A DNA stretch of 64,000 bases from Collinsella aerofaciens (GCF_015553355.1 NZ_JADNGN010000002.1:52833-116832); one strand, 5' to 3'. Numbered from the stretch's first letter, positions 49,938-59,122 are shown. The notes: generated from the letters alone by a model not told the origin. A program made the numbers and translations.

Positions 49938-51938
49938 TTAGTCAATTGCATTAAGCGCGTCGATCTGCGCAAGCCACAGTCGCGAGCTGGCGTCACTCGG
50001 CATACGCCAATCGCCGCGCGGGCTGAGCGTCACCGAGCCCACCTTGGGACCATCGGGCAGGCAGCTGCGCTTAAACTGCTGGGCAAAGAAGCGACGGTAG
50101 AACGTACGTAGCCACGTGTGGACGGTCTTGGCGTCGTAGACGCCCTCGAAGCTCTTGAGCGCCATGCGGTAGATCTTGCCCGGCTCAAAGCCAAAACGCA
50201 GCAGGTAGTAGAGGAAGTAGTCGTGCAGCTCGTACGGGCCCACCAAATCCTCAGTCTTCTGCGCAATCTCGCCGTCGCCCGTGGGCGGCAGAAGCTCGGG
50301 GGACACCGGCGTGTCGAGGATATCGAGCAAAACCTCGGCAATACGCCCGCCAAAGACATCAGCCGCATAACGCACCAGATGGCGCACAAGCGTCTTGGGC
50401 ACGCTCGCGTTGACGGCGTACATGCTCATGTGGTCGCCGTTATAGGTAGCCCAGCCGAGCGCCAGCTCCGACAGGTCGCCCGTGCCAATGACAAAACCGC
50501 CAGCCTGGTTGGCCAGATCCATCAGGATCTGCGTACGCTCGCGGGCCTGGCTGTTCTCGTAGGTCACGTCTTGGACGGCCGGATCGTGCTCAATGTCCTT
50601 GAAGTGCTGCTCCACAGCCGCATGGATCGAAACCTCGCGGAAGCTCACACCCAGGTCGCGAGCGAGCGACTCGGCGTTCGACTTGGTGCGATGCGTCGTG
50701 CCAAAGCCGGGCATGGACACGGCCGTGATACCGGTGCGCGGCAGCCCCAGTGCATCGAAGGCACGCACGGTCACAAGCAGTGCCAGCGTGGAGTCCAGGC
50801 CGCCCGAAAGGCCGATGACGGCCGCCTTGGTGCCCGTATGGGCAAGGCGGGTCTTGAGGCCGGCGGTCTGCAGGTCGAGGATGGTCTCGCAACGCTCGGC
50901 CAGGTCGCCGTGGTCGGCCGGCACAAAGGGCGCACGGGGGAAGACACGGTCAATGTCGAGTGCATCGCGCAGAACAGGCTCTTTGGCCAGCACGCCCTCA
51001 AACGAAAACTCAACGGTCGTGGCCTCCGGCGCATCGTCCGCGCGCGTCCACGTCGTCGAGCGACGGCGCTCGGCAACCAGGCGGTCAAGGTCAACGTCGG
51101 CGACGGCCATATCGCAAGTGAGGAGCTTCGTCGCCGCCAGCTTAGAGCCGTTTTCGTAGACGAGGTTCTCGCCCGCAAAGACCATGTCGGTCGTGGACTC
51201 GCCCTCGCTCGCATCTGCATAGGCATAGGCACAGTACAGGCGCGCACTCTGATTGGAGATGAGACTGCGGCGATAGTCTGCCTTACCGATAATCTCGTCC
51301 GAAGCCGACGGGTTGAGAATCGCCGTCGCACCGGCAAGCGCCATCTCGGTCGAAGGGGGCGCCGGCACCCACAGATCCTCGCAGACCTCAACGCCCAGCA
51401 CCATATCCTCGGCACCCTCATCACAGCAGCGGTAGACAAGCCCCGAACCCAGCGGAACCGGACCCTGACCGGCAAATTCAACCCACACGGGATCTGTGGG
51501 CGCCGGAGCAAACCAGCGGCGCTCGTAGAACTCGCCATAGTTGGGCAGATACTTCTTGGCCGTGAGGCCCAAAAGCTCACCCGCGCAGCACACGGCGGCG
51601 CAGTTGTAGATATTCTCGGCAACTGCAACGGGAAGACCGATGGTAAAGACAATCGGCAGCTCACGAGTCACATCGAGGATATGCACCAAAGCAGCCTCGC
51701 AGGCATGCAGTAATGTGCGGTTATGGAACAGATCGGCCGCGGTATAGCCGCACAAGTTAAGCTCGGGCAGCACCAGAGCACGAACGCCGCGCTCGGCAGC
51801 CTCGCGAACAGCCGCCAACGCAACCTCGGCATTGCCCTCGACATCGGCAACGCGAATCTGCGGCGACGCCGCCGCCACACGCAAAAAGCCATCGTTCTTA
51901 TTAGCCGAAACGCAGCATTGCCTTGTTGATCTGGACAC
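49938..51938 (-). CDS. nadE: Glutamine-dependent NAD(+) synthase
   Basis: Last step of NAD synthesis: amidation of nicotinic acid adenine dinucleotide with glutamine as nitrogen donor. 666 residues, the two-domain form. N-terminal nitrilase-type glutaminase: LPELNLCGY (Glu59), TAKKYLPNYGEFYERRWF (Lys) and LGVEVCEDLWVP (Cys). C-terminal synthetase: VIGLSGGLDSTLALLV pyrophosphatase loop, ARERTQILMDLAN and GTGDLSELALGWATYNGDHM. The start is GTG 51938 with AAGGGG six bases upstream. The protein is cytoplasmic and normal in length. Confidence 0.95.
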   Translation of the reverse strand: MSRSTRQCCVSANKNDGFLRVAAASPQIRVADVEGNAEVALAAVREAAERGVRALVLPELNLCGYTAADLFHNRTLLHACEAALVHILDVTRELPIVFTIGLPVAVAENIYNCAAVCCAGELLGLTAKKYLPNYGEFYERRWFAPAPTDPVWVEFAGQGPVPLGSGLVYRCCDEGAEDMVLGVEVCEDLWVPAPPSTEMALAGATAILNPSASDEIIGKADYRRSLISNQSARLYCAYAYADASEGESTTDMVFAGENLVYENGSKLAATKLLTCDMAVADVDLDRLVAERRRSTTWTRADDAPEATTVEFSFEGVLAKEPVLRDALDIDRVFPRAPFVPADHGDLAERCETILDLQTAGLKTRLAHTGTKAAVIGLSGGLDSTLALLVTVRAFDALGLPRTGITAVSMPGFGTTHRTKSNAESLARDLGVSFREVSIHAAVEQHFKDIEHDPAVQDVTYENSQARERTQILMDLANQAGGFVIGTGDLSELALGWATYNGDHMSMYAVNASVPKTLVRHLVRYAADVFGGRIAEVLLDILDTPVSPELLPPTGDGEIAQKTEDLVGPYELHDYFLYYLLRFGFEPGKIYRMALKSFEGVYDAKTVHTWLRTFYRRFFAQQFKRSCLPDGPKVGSVTLSPRGDWRMPSDASSRLWLAQIDALNAID

Positions 51939-52071
51939 TGGAGGCCCCTTCTACCCTGAGATTCAGTCTAACGAACGTTCACATACCTCTAACTAGCCAA
52001 AGCAACCTCCCAGTTTACTGAGAGGCCAACCTGTGCTAAGAGCATGTATTTCAAAAATATCTTTAATTAAA

Positions 52072-52102
52072 AAAGGAGAAATCGATAATCGACTTCTCCT
52101 TT
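52072..52102 (-). terminator. Terminator of the radical SAM operon
   Basis: AAAGGAGAA / TTCTCCTTT with a TCG/CGA extension, followed on the minus strand by TTTTTTAATT. 25 bp past the small gene stop. Confidence 0.85.
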
Positions 52103-52126
52103 AAGCGAGGCGAGTAAATTCCGAAA

Positions 52127-52237
52127 CTAATGGCAGAATTTATCCATGTAGTCCTCAAAGTCGAACACTTCTACCACGACGCCCTCTTCCTGAAACTCTT
52201 TCAGTTGCTCCAAGAGATCTTTGTTAATAACGTCCAT
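52127..52237 (-). CDS. 36-residue possible RiPP precursor
   Basis: MDVINKDLLEQLKEFQEEGV continues VVEVFDFEDYMDKF and ends CH. GGAGG stands seven bases before the ATG, and the gene ends the operon, 13 bp after the radical SAM gene. The N-terminal half is a helical leader with charged heptads; the C-terminal part is acidic and aromatic with a single Cys two residues from the end. A short peptide next to a radical SAM enzyme and an exporter is the usual layout of a modified peptide system. There is no repeat and no typical Gly-Gly cleavage site. I know of no family match; function is a hypothesis. Confidence 0.65.
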   Translation of the reverse strand: MDVINKDLLEQLKEFQEEGVVVEVFDFEDYMDKFCH

Positions 52238-52250
52238 GCAGAAACCTCCT

Positions 52251-54572
52251 CTATCTAATCAATTGTAGTATATCTGCTTTCATGCAATTATCAACCAACT
52301 TGTTTAATTGCTCCTCGTTTGCCGATAGTCCCTCTTTTTTCAAAATGTCGCGCACCTCGTTCTTAGTAATCGGCTTTTCAAACAACGAAAGCAAAGCGAA
52401 CGAAAAATCATTAACCGCACACATTCTATGGGTGGCACAACTCAGCAGTACTCTTAACCCCTCTTTTGAGCGTCCGACTTCTTTCACAAACGAACTTTTA
52501 ACCAATTGAAAACCATTATCGTGCATTACATAATCGGCATCGATATTTGTATTCAGCAATCCATAATGCAACAGTTCTTCTATCGCCCTTGTCAGCTCGA
52601 GATCGCCCTGATCAAGGATAAGAGAAATGCTACAATCAGCCTCCAATAAACGGGCCAACTTAAGGTATACCAACTGGGAAACAGCATAGACATGATGGTA
52701 TTCAGAATTATAGAAGTAGGCAAATGGCTCAACGAGCACGACAGAGGTCTTGGAATCCAGCCAGATTCGATCAGCTGGATTTAGACTAGTTAGCCGTCGC
52801 TTTACTTTGGTCAAATGTCCCTTATACCTGACAGCGTGAATAGAATCTAGGATCCAGGTCACCTCTGAAATATGAAGCCGCTGGGGCAAGTCAATTGTGT
52901 CGCTACCGTTTATGACCTCTTGCATATAAAAATCAATATGATGCTCATCAGATAAGGATTTTGCTTCATTTAAAGTTAAACCAGTGCCTGAAACATAATC
53001 CACTTCGAGGCGCAAATCCTCATATTGGGACTTCGGCATTACAGAGACACCATACTTATCGGGATGATTCCAAACATCCGACCCCATAACGAGACCAAAA
53101 TTCGTAAATCCTCTCGTGGAATATGGAACACCACATACCTGTTTTGAATAATTCAAAACATTCTCTGTATAAGCTAAGGTGTTCAGAGCCTCTTCTTTAG
53201 TTTCGGTCGGAAAGCCAATCATAAAGAATAGATGAACAGGAATACCCGCATTGAGACAATCATGGATATTGCGATCAATCCAATCAACTCTCGTGTTCTT
53301 CTTCATTAGATCAAGAACTCTTTGGTTGTATGACTCGAGGCCAAACTGAATCTGCCTACATCCACTTTGGTATATCTTGTTGAAAACGTCTGTACTTAGG
53401 GTTGGAGAGAACCTCGTTTCTCCATGCCAGAAAAACGTTTTTCCCGATGCGTTTATTTCATCCGCGAGTTGCTCCATTCTTTTGCCTTCGAATGTTTCAT
53501 CCACAAAAGAGAAAACTCTCGTGCCGTATTTTTCATTTAACCGACACATTATTTCAAATACTCTCGATATGGGCATCTTTCGGTAACAACCACCGGTAGC
53601 ACCGGGAATGGTTCAGAAGGCGCAATGATTAAAACACTGCCTAGAGGAATAAACCGGCAATATTAACTCAGGCATGAAGTATTTAGAAAGGGCGAAGCCA
53701 TCGAAATCGGGAACTGTATCGTTGATAAATGTTTGCTCAATCCGATGGTTTTTATATATCTTTCCACCTTTAGCATGGCAAAGGTTTGGAACACAGTCGA
53801 GATTGTCATCACCAGAGTCAAGAGCCTCAAGAAGACGTGCAAGCGGCTCTTCGCCGTCATACATCATTATCGAATCAATGTATTCAAAAAAGGGATGCCA
53901 TTCTTTCATGCAGTCATCTGCTAAACGAGTAATGTAATTGCCGCCCAATGAGACGTGTTTAACAGATGGACATTCTTCTTTAATCAGTTTCGCTAACGTA
54001 ACTGCAGAAATCAATTGGAAACAGCCGCTCACCGAAATCCCAATAAACTCGATTTTTTCCCTCTGAATACGCTTAAGAAAGGCAGTTTCATAGAAGGAAA
54101 TAAACGGATTATGCAAGGTATCCGCAAGCGATTTCATTATTTCTGGTGTCGAATAATAATCATAGGGCAGATCTATGGAGTTGAACGTGTATTTAACTCC
54201 ATATGAGACGTGATTTATGATATAGAGTGCATTTCTAAAAATGTTTTCAGCATATTGTCTTTCTTTTAGATTAAAGTATCTCTTTGATCTGAAAATATCT
54301 TTTGCTTCGTCAACATTAAGTGCTGACTTTTGTATCAACTCGATTGTTAATTGAACATTCGAACTAAACGAATCCTTTGATTCCCGATACCTTTTACAGC
54401 ACTCTTCGACATGCCTAAAAGATAGGAGGTCATCGTAAAATTCCACGTTTAAGTCAACAATGTCAACTTTGTATTGTTCAACCTCTTGAAGATATGACTT
54501 CAAAACAGGCAAGGCAAGATACGGCCCCACTGGACTCCATCCTGGGGGAAATACTAAAAGCGTTTTAGGCAT
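52251..54572 (-). CDS. B12-binding radical SAM enzyme with in-frame UGA at the third cluster cysteine
   Basis: One frame of 773 codons if the TGA at 53613-53615 is read through. Residues 1 to about 300 are a cobalamin-binding domain (PPGWSPVGPYLALPVLKSYL, GISVSGCFQLISAVTLAKLI, MMYDGEEPLARLLEAL). The radical SAM motif then reads SSRQCFNHCAF-UGA-TIPGATGG: Cys-x3-Cys-x2-UGA, with the stop exactly in the third Cys position. The barrel continues with FSFVDETFEG, FGLESYNQRVLDLM and HLFFMIGFPTETKEEAL, and a long C-terminal region. Without readthrough two fragments (53613-54572 and 52251-53576) would be made, neither with a whole cluster site. UGA could mean selenocysteine, a mutation (TGC to TGA) or a sequencing error. 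Confidence 0.75.
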
Positions 54573-54579
54573 ATCAACG

Positions 54580-55767
54580 TCACATCTTTCGCAAATAATT
54601 CAATTGAAACACAACTACCATCATAATTGAAAATACACCAAGTCCTGTAACGAGAATTGAGAACATCGCGATGCTCGTGAACAGCGAAACAAGGAGTGTT
54701 GAAATAACAACAGCAACCGATTGCAAAGACTCCCTAATTGAAAACAGGCTTATCGATTCAGATCCGTCTCTCGCCAAATCCTGCAGCGATGTTATGAGAA
54801 GCACATCTTGAATGGCGTTTCCGGCACCGACGATAAAAAGGAAAATAAACGATATCCCAGACGCATAGCGATAGCCAAACGCCAGATACGCACCGAGCGC
54901 AAGATACGTCACAAAACAATATGATTTAACGCAATCGGAACCACTGATTAAACGACCATATATTGTATTTCCGAACAACAGTCCGATTGTAAGACTACTC
55001 TGAAGGAATCCGTATTGTATCGATGACGAGTCAAATTGCAATTGCGCTATAGCTGGCAAAAGAGAATTCAGAGAGCCGAATGCCACGCCACTAGAAATAT
55101 CGATTAATAGGAAACCAATTGCCAAGTGCTTCGCGCTAAGATCACTAAATGCAGTCCTGTTTTTTTCATTTTTGCTTATCCCCTCTTTATCATTAACCTC
55201 GATAACCGACGGAACATCTCGCAGCAACCAGAACGACGCGGCAAAAGAAAGCGCGTCTAATGCAAGAACAGCCTCCGCCCCAAATTGAGCGACAACAAAA
55301 CCGCCGGCAACTGGCCCCAGAACCATCATCAAATTCTGCAGAAACCCAAACGAATTATTAATTACGTCGCGATTGATACTATTCGTATTGGCTCTTAACA
55401 ACGAGTAAAAGCAGGGCATTTCAACCGTTCGGCAAAGCGATACCGCGCACGTAATAGCAAACATACTCCATTTACTATCAACAAAAATATAGCAAACGAA
55501 TAATCCCGCGCGAATTAAGTCTGCCAATCTCATGGCCTGCAGTGTCCCGATACCCATCTTCTGAGGCAGCTGCGCGAGCGCAACTGAAAACAGAGAGGGG
55601 GCAAATCTGCAGCAGACCATCAAAGCAGTTGCAGAAACATCGTGAGTTACCTCGTAAATCAGCATTGGCAAAGCAATATTCGCACACCAATTGCCTATTT
55701 CGCTTATCCCTCTAGCAATATATAGGACCCGAACCGGATGGCTAGCTCTCAATACCGTGAACATCAC
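54580..55767 (-). CDS. MFS transporter of the radical SAM cluster
   Basis: 395 residues with 12 predicted membrane helices, a major-facilitator exporter with a central charged loop (about 190-210, DKEGISKNEKNRTAF). LPMLIYEVTHDVSATALMVCCRFAPSLFS is like macrolide-efflux (MefA-type) members. It starts inside the end of the DUF2087 gene (26-base overlap, GTG 55767 with GAGG six bases upstream, or ATG 55764) and ends seven bases before the radical SAM gene. Tight packing suggests that it exports the cluster's product. AT-rich codon use differs from the surrounding genome. Confidence 0.82.
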   Translation of the reverse strand: MMFTVLRASHPVRVLYIARGISEIGNWCANIALPMLIYEVTHDVSATALMVCCRFAPSLFSVALAQLPQKMGIGTLQAMRLADLIRAGLFVCYIFVDSKWSMFAITCAVSLCRTVEMPCFYSLLRANTNSINRDVINNSFGFLQNLMMVLGPVAGGFVVAQFGAEAVLALDALSFAASFWLLRDVPSVIEVNDKEGISKNEKNRTAFSDLSAKHLAIGFLLIDISSGVAFGSLNSLLPAIAQLQFDSSSIQYGFLQSSLTIGLLFGNTIYGRLISGSDCVKSYCFVTYLALGAYLAFGYRYASGISFIFLFIVGAGNAIQDVLLITSLQDLARDGSESISLFSIRESLQSVAVVISTLLVSLFTSIAMFSILVTGLGVFSIMMVVVFQLNYLRKM

Positions 55768-56023
55768 GATTAACCTCGTATTTCAGGCCTCGTTCATCCC
55801 TTAATAGGAATCCATAATCAACCAAGTACCGCCTCAACACGGCATAATCAGGATAGAGCTGTGACAGCACACGATTAACCTGAAGCTCCGTATAACTTGT
55901 ATTTAATTCAAAGAAAGAGACGGCCCATAGCAGCATGATTCTTTTATAGCTTTCCTTTTTTGGAATTGAAACCAGCTCGCCATTCTTGAGAAATCGTTTT
56001 TTAAAGTCTATTAGCTCATCCAT
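55742..56023 (-). CDS. DUF2087 domain protein, candidate regulator
   Basis: A 93-residue protein that is almost entirely a DUF2087 domain: FLKNGELVSIPKKESYKRIMLLWAVSFF, YTELQVNRVLSQLYPDYAVLRRYLVDYGFLLRD and a final RG.KYEV. In other genomes DUF2087 sits at the C-terminus of HTH regulators, and its YtE.evN..L pattern resembles a winged-helix protein. It is the first gene of the AT-rich operon, with GGAGG six bases before the ATG, so it may regulate the cluster. Regulation is inference. Confidence 0.8.
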   Translation of the reverse strand: MDELIDFKKRFLKNGELVSIPKKESYKRIMLLWAVSFFELNTSYTELQVNRVLSQLYPDYAVLRRYLVDYGFLLRDERGLKYEVNRDVHGIES

Positions 56024-56102
56024 TCACATCCTCCATTTCATACGCATCTAATACTAAAAATGCATACGCTTTAGGTCATCTCATTCGGCTTCTATATTCG
56101 AA

Positions 56103-56342
56103 CTAAACTCGAACTAATCTAAATGATTTGCTCAAACACTCTTCGAAAGCTCGTTTTTCACTCTGAGTAAAATGCCCTTCCCAGTCAGTCCACGAACAGG
56201 AAGGCAACTCACAACGAGCGGAGTCGAAGCCCTCTGCCGTCGGTCGTTCAAAATGCACGATAACCTTTTCGATATCCCCATCTGTTATCAGGTCAGAATG
56301 AACGACCTCGGTACCGTCTTCGAATGTCATATATGGGTACAT
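56103..56342 (-). CDS. Hypothetical 79-residue protein
   Basis: The frame begins MYPYMTFEDGTEVVHSDLITD at 56342, after AGGTGG eight bases upstream. An in-frame ATG at 56384 has no ribosome site. It is acidic, with a beta-strand-rich first half (VIVHFERPTAEG) and a helical end (SEKRAFEECLSKSFRLV). No transmembrane helix and no family that I recognise. It lies about 80 bp upstream of the DUF2087 gene on the same strand and has the AT-richer composition of that block, so it may belong to the same acquired unit. Confidence 0.55.
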   Translation of the reverse strand: MYPYMTFEDGTEVVHSDLITDGDIEKVIVHFERPTAEGFDSARCELPSCSWTDWEGHFTQSEKRAFEECLSKSFRLVRV

Positions 56343-56517
56343 CACGTAAACCACCTCGCAATCGTAAATCCAGTTTAGCATCAAGCTATTGCACCAAAGA
56401 CAGCAAGCCCCCCTTGATGAGTTGATGGTATCTGTTAAATGTCACGTACGATTCACATCTGGTGGGTACCCTGATGGCTACACGAAACGAAGCAGATTTA
56501 CACCGGGAGGACCCCGT

Positions 56518-57462
56518 ATGACAACCAAGTACACCGACGCGCCGCGCACGCGCGTCATGACGCCGGCATCGCTCAACAACGGCGTACACGAGAACCATTC
56601 CATTGGACAGACCATGGCCATCGCGCCCAAAAAGGGCCTGTTCGACGACATTTCCATTCCCCAGATCATCGCCGGCGCCGCAGCTGCCGCCACGAGCGTG
56701 GCGCTTGCTTCAAAGATCGGCATTGCCGGCTCGGTGATTGGTGCCGCTGTGAGCTCAGTCATCACTGTTGTGTCCTCGCAGGTCTATCGCCACTTTATCT
56801 CCGCCAGCGCCGAAGCAATCAAGGGCACGCATGCCGCTGTCGACTACCCTGCCGGCGCCTACGAGCCCGTTGAGCCCGATGTCGAGGAGCACCTAGGTGG
56901 CGCCGCGACCACGCAGGAGATGCGCCAGGTTGCGGGACGCGCGACCACGGCGCGCGTCGCCCCCAACAGCCTGCGCGCCAAGGCGGCGGCAGAGCGCAGC
57001 CAGACACAAAAGAAGGTCATCGTCTTCTCGATCGCCATCGCCATCGTCGCGGTCATCGCCTGCGCCGGCGCCATCCTTATCACCACTGCCGGTGAGGGTC
57101 TGGGCGAGCGTCCCGAGCCAATCCTTTCGTCGCGCACGACCGAGCACGACGCGGATAACACCGGTCAATCGCAAAGCCAGCAGGACGACTCGCAGGGCGC
57201 CTCCGCATCCACCGACTCGTCCTCGAACACCCCCGATCAGTCGCAGAGCGCTGATTCCTCTGCGAACAGCGGCGGCACGCAATCCAGCACGACCGACTCA
57301 AGCCAAACGACTGACGGCTCTCAACCGAGCACAGGCGACCAGACGAGCGGCAATGCATCGGGCACGGGATCTACCGACAATAGCAACACCAACAGCTCGA
57401 GCGGAACCGCTTCCGGCACGGCATCAGACAGCTCGAGCCAAGACACGGCATCGGGCAACTAA
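56518..57462 (+). CDS. Membrane protein with Ser/Thr-rich extracellular tail
   Basis: 314 residues. A polar N-terminus is followed by a glycine/alanine-rich hydrophobic stretch (IPQIIAGAAAAATSVALASKIGIAGSVIGAAVSSVITVVSS, about 45-90), a charged linker, a second hydrophobic helix (VIVFSIAIAIVAVIACAGAILITT, about 170-193) and a long tail of Ser, Thr, Asn, Gln and Asp to the end. The tail is likely outside the cell and possibly glycosylated. GGGAGGA lies six bases before ATG 56518. No family that I recognise. Confidence 0.7.
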   Translation: MTTKYTDAPRTRVMTPASLNNGVHENHSIGQTMAIAPKKGLFDDISIPQIIAGAAAAATSVALASKIGIAGSVIGAAVSSVITVVSSQVYRHFISASAEAIKGTHAAVDYPAGAYEPVEPDVEEHLGGAATTQEMRQVAGRATTARVAPNSLRAKAAAERSQTQKKVIVFSIAIAIVAVIACAGAILITTAGEGLGERPEPILSSRTTEHDADNTGQSQSQQDDSQGASASTDSSSNTPDQSQSADSSANSGGTQSSTTDSSQTTDGSQPSTGDQTSGNASGTGSTDNSNTNSSSGTASGTASDSSSQDTASGN

Positions 57463-57497
57463 GCACGTTTGCCCCTCATAGATAACCGACCTGCATA

Positions 57498-57530
57498 ACG
57501 GGCGCGAACCGGCAACGGTCGCGCCCGTTT
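57498..57530 (+). terminator. Terminator after the Ser/Thr-rich membrane protein gene
   Basis: ACGGGCGCGA / TCGCGCCCGT (10 bp) around an 11-nt loop, followed by TT. Confidence 0.65.
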
Positions 57531-57600
57531 GCCTTGGGCGACGAGATGGCAAGCCCCGCGCGATGGTAAGATGCTTTGGTGTGTAAAGAGGAGATTTGCC

Positions 57601-58908
57601 ATGAGCAAGACAATAGTTAAGCCCACGCTATCGCTGGGCAACCACATCTATCTGTATCGCCTGCTGCGCGACGCGATTGGGTGCGGCAAGCAAACGTTTA
57701 TGACGCAGGTCGAGGAGGCACTCGCCGCTGGTGACATGGTCGCATATGACCTGGGCTTTGAGTCCACGCGCGAGCTGCTCGAGGAGCTCGACGACTGCAT
57801 TAAGCTGACTGTCTTTAAGGGCGGTCGCCTGTATGCCACCGTCATCGCCAACGAGGCTTGGGATGCCGCCCTTGCCAAAGGCGAGGACAAGCCCAAGACC
57901 GCCAAGGGCGCCAAGCAGTCCTACAAAAAGAAAAAGCGCGGTGAGAAGGACCTCAAGGCCGTGCGCCCCAAGCACGTTAAGCGTCCCGAGCCCGAAGCCA
58001 TGGTTGAAGCCGCGCCGGAACCCGAGCCCGAGACAGAGATCGAAGTCGCTATTGAGGTAACGGCAGAAGCCGAAACCGAAATCGCCGCCACGACCGATCC
58101 CAAAGTCATATCCGAGCAGGAAGCCACTGTGGAGCTCAACGAAGCGCCCAAGTCGACAACCGAAGAAGCCGCTGACCAACCCGAGCCGCCTGCGTTCCAA
58201 AACAGCGATGTCTTTGGCGACGAGGCCGAGGACGATCAGTCCGACGAGCCCACAGATCAAGACGCTACCGAGTCGGCGCCGGAACCCGAGACGCCGCAGC
58301 CCGCCATCTCGCTCACGGTCGTCTATGACCCCGAGAATGCCAATGCCGGCATCACCACCATGGCATCCACGCCCATCGAGGCAAAGTCGAGCGTCGAGAA
58401 TGAGAGCGCGACGCAGGTTGAGGTTGAAACTGAAGCTGCAGACGCGCCCGTCACCGTGAAGCCCGCAGATTCCACAATCAAGCCGAAGACGACGCTGGAG
58501 TTCGCACCCGTCATCGAATCCGTGCCCGCCTCTGCTTGCGACCAAATTCCCGCACCGGCACCGGCTTCGGTACTCGCAGAGGCCCCAACCCCCGCACCCG
58601 TAGCGCCCGCCATCCCCGAGGACTTCCCCGTCGATTTCGCAACCGAGGTCTTCTGCCCCGGCCCGCTTCTGCACCAGCTGTCGACCTATCTCCCCTACGG
58701 CGCCGATACCCTCGGCATTGTCGGCGAGTACTACTGGATCGCCCGCGAGCGCGGTACCATCGAGGCCGCGCGAAACCGCGCAAGCTTCCCCCTGCGCTAC
58801 ACGCAGGCCGGCGAGCGCCGCGAGGTTGCCGTGCGCATCCGCCGCAATACCACCGGTGGCCTCGGATCCACCTGGGCCATCGATAAAGTCGAAGAACCCG
58901 AGCAGTAA
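57601..58908 (+). CDS. Protein with N-terminal LOTUS/OST-HTH-like segment and acidic repeat middle
   Basis: 435 residues. The N-terminus (about 5-85: YLYRLLRDAIGCGKQTFMTQ, YDLGFESTRELLEELDDCIKLTVFKGGRLYATV) has the spacing of OST-HTH/LOTUS RNA-binding domains, with the G-F-x-S-x-x-x-L-L turn; the match is by eye only. Lys-rich residues follow, then 200 residues rich in Glu, Pro, Ala and Thr, and a C-terminal domain of about 90 residues (GPLLHQLSTYLPYGADTLGIVGEYYWIARERGTIEAARNRASFPL) that I do not know. ATG 57601 has AGGAGA six bases before it. It looks like an RNA- or protein-binding scaffold. Confidence 0.6.
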   Translation: MSKTIVKPTLSLGNHIYLYRLLRDAIGCGKQTFMTQVEEALAAGDMVAYDLGFESTRELLEELDDCIKLTVFKGGRLYATVIANEAWDAALAKGEDKPKTAKGAKQSYKKKKRGEKDLKAVRPKHVKRPEPEAMVEAAPEPEPETEIEVAIEVTAEAETEIAATTDPKVISEQEATVELNEAPKSTTEEAADQPEPPAFQNSDVFGDEAEDDQSDEPTDQDATESAPEPETPQPAISLTVVYDPENANAGITTMASTPIEAKSSVENESATQVEVETEAADAPVTVKPADSTIKPKTTLEFAPVIESVPASACDQIPAPAPASVLAEAPTPAPVAPAIPEDFPVDFATEVFCPGPLLHQLSTYLPYGADTLGIVGEYYWIARERGTIEAARNRASFPLRYTQAGERREVAVRIRRNTTGGLGSTWAIDKVEEPEQ

Positions 58909-58915
58909 CGACAAA

Positions 58916-58950
58916 CGACTCAAATCCAAATCAGGATTTGAGCCGTTTTT
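58916..58950 (+). terminator. Terminator after the LOTUS-like gene
   Basis: CGACTCAAATCC / GGATTTGAGCCG (one mismatch), followed by TTTTT, starting eight bases after the stop. Confidence 0.85.
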
Positions 58951-58979
58951 ATTTGTTGATGTTGCGTAACCAACAGCGA

Positions 58980-59119
58980 GCGGGCCGCAAGTGCCCCAGG
59001 TTGCCGTGAAAGAGGAGCGACGCGTACTTCGGTACGCGAGCGACGGCTTGAACGGCAAGATGGGGTGCTTGCGGCCCGCGCAGCGTCGAGCAGTTACGCG
59101 GTTTGGAAAACCGCGTAAC
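58980..59119 (-). repeat. Class I compound hairpin, copy 3
   Basis: A 19-bp outer stem (58980-58998 with 59061-59079) that pairs fully if two G-U pairs on the plus strand are allowed. The inner arm is TTGCCGT/ACGGCAA, where the other copies have TGACGT/ACGTCA, again changed on both sides. The core GTGAAAGAGGAGCGACGCG, the TTCG tip loop and the terminal GTTACGCGGTTT / AAACCGCGTAAC hairpin are as in the other copies. It ends three bases from the ettA stop. Confidence 0.87.
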
Positions 59120-59122
59120 GAT

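Noticed and set aside
53577-53612. Two separate genes, B12-binding protein and radical SAM protein
   Set aside because: The 12 codons between the TGA and the next ATG continue the radical SAM motif in the same frame, and neither half alone has all cluster ligands.
55742-56023. PqqD-like or RRE peptide-recognition protein
   Set aside because: The sequence follows the DUF2087 pattern throughout; no RRE-like strand order was visible, although a structural search could change this.
57628-59058. 476-codon minus-strand frame opposite the LOTUS-like gene
   Set aside because: Gly- and Leu-rich shadow with no ribosome site; it runs into the class I repeat.
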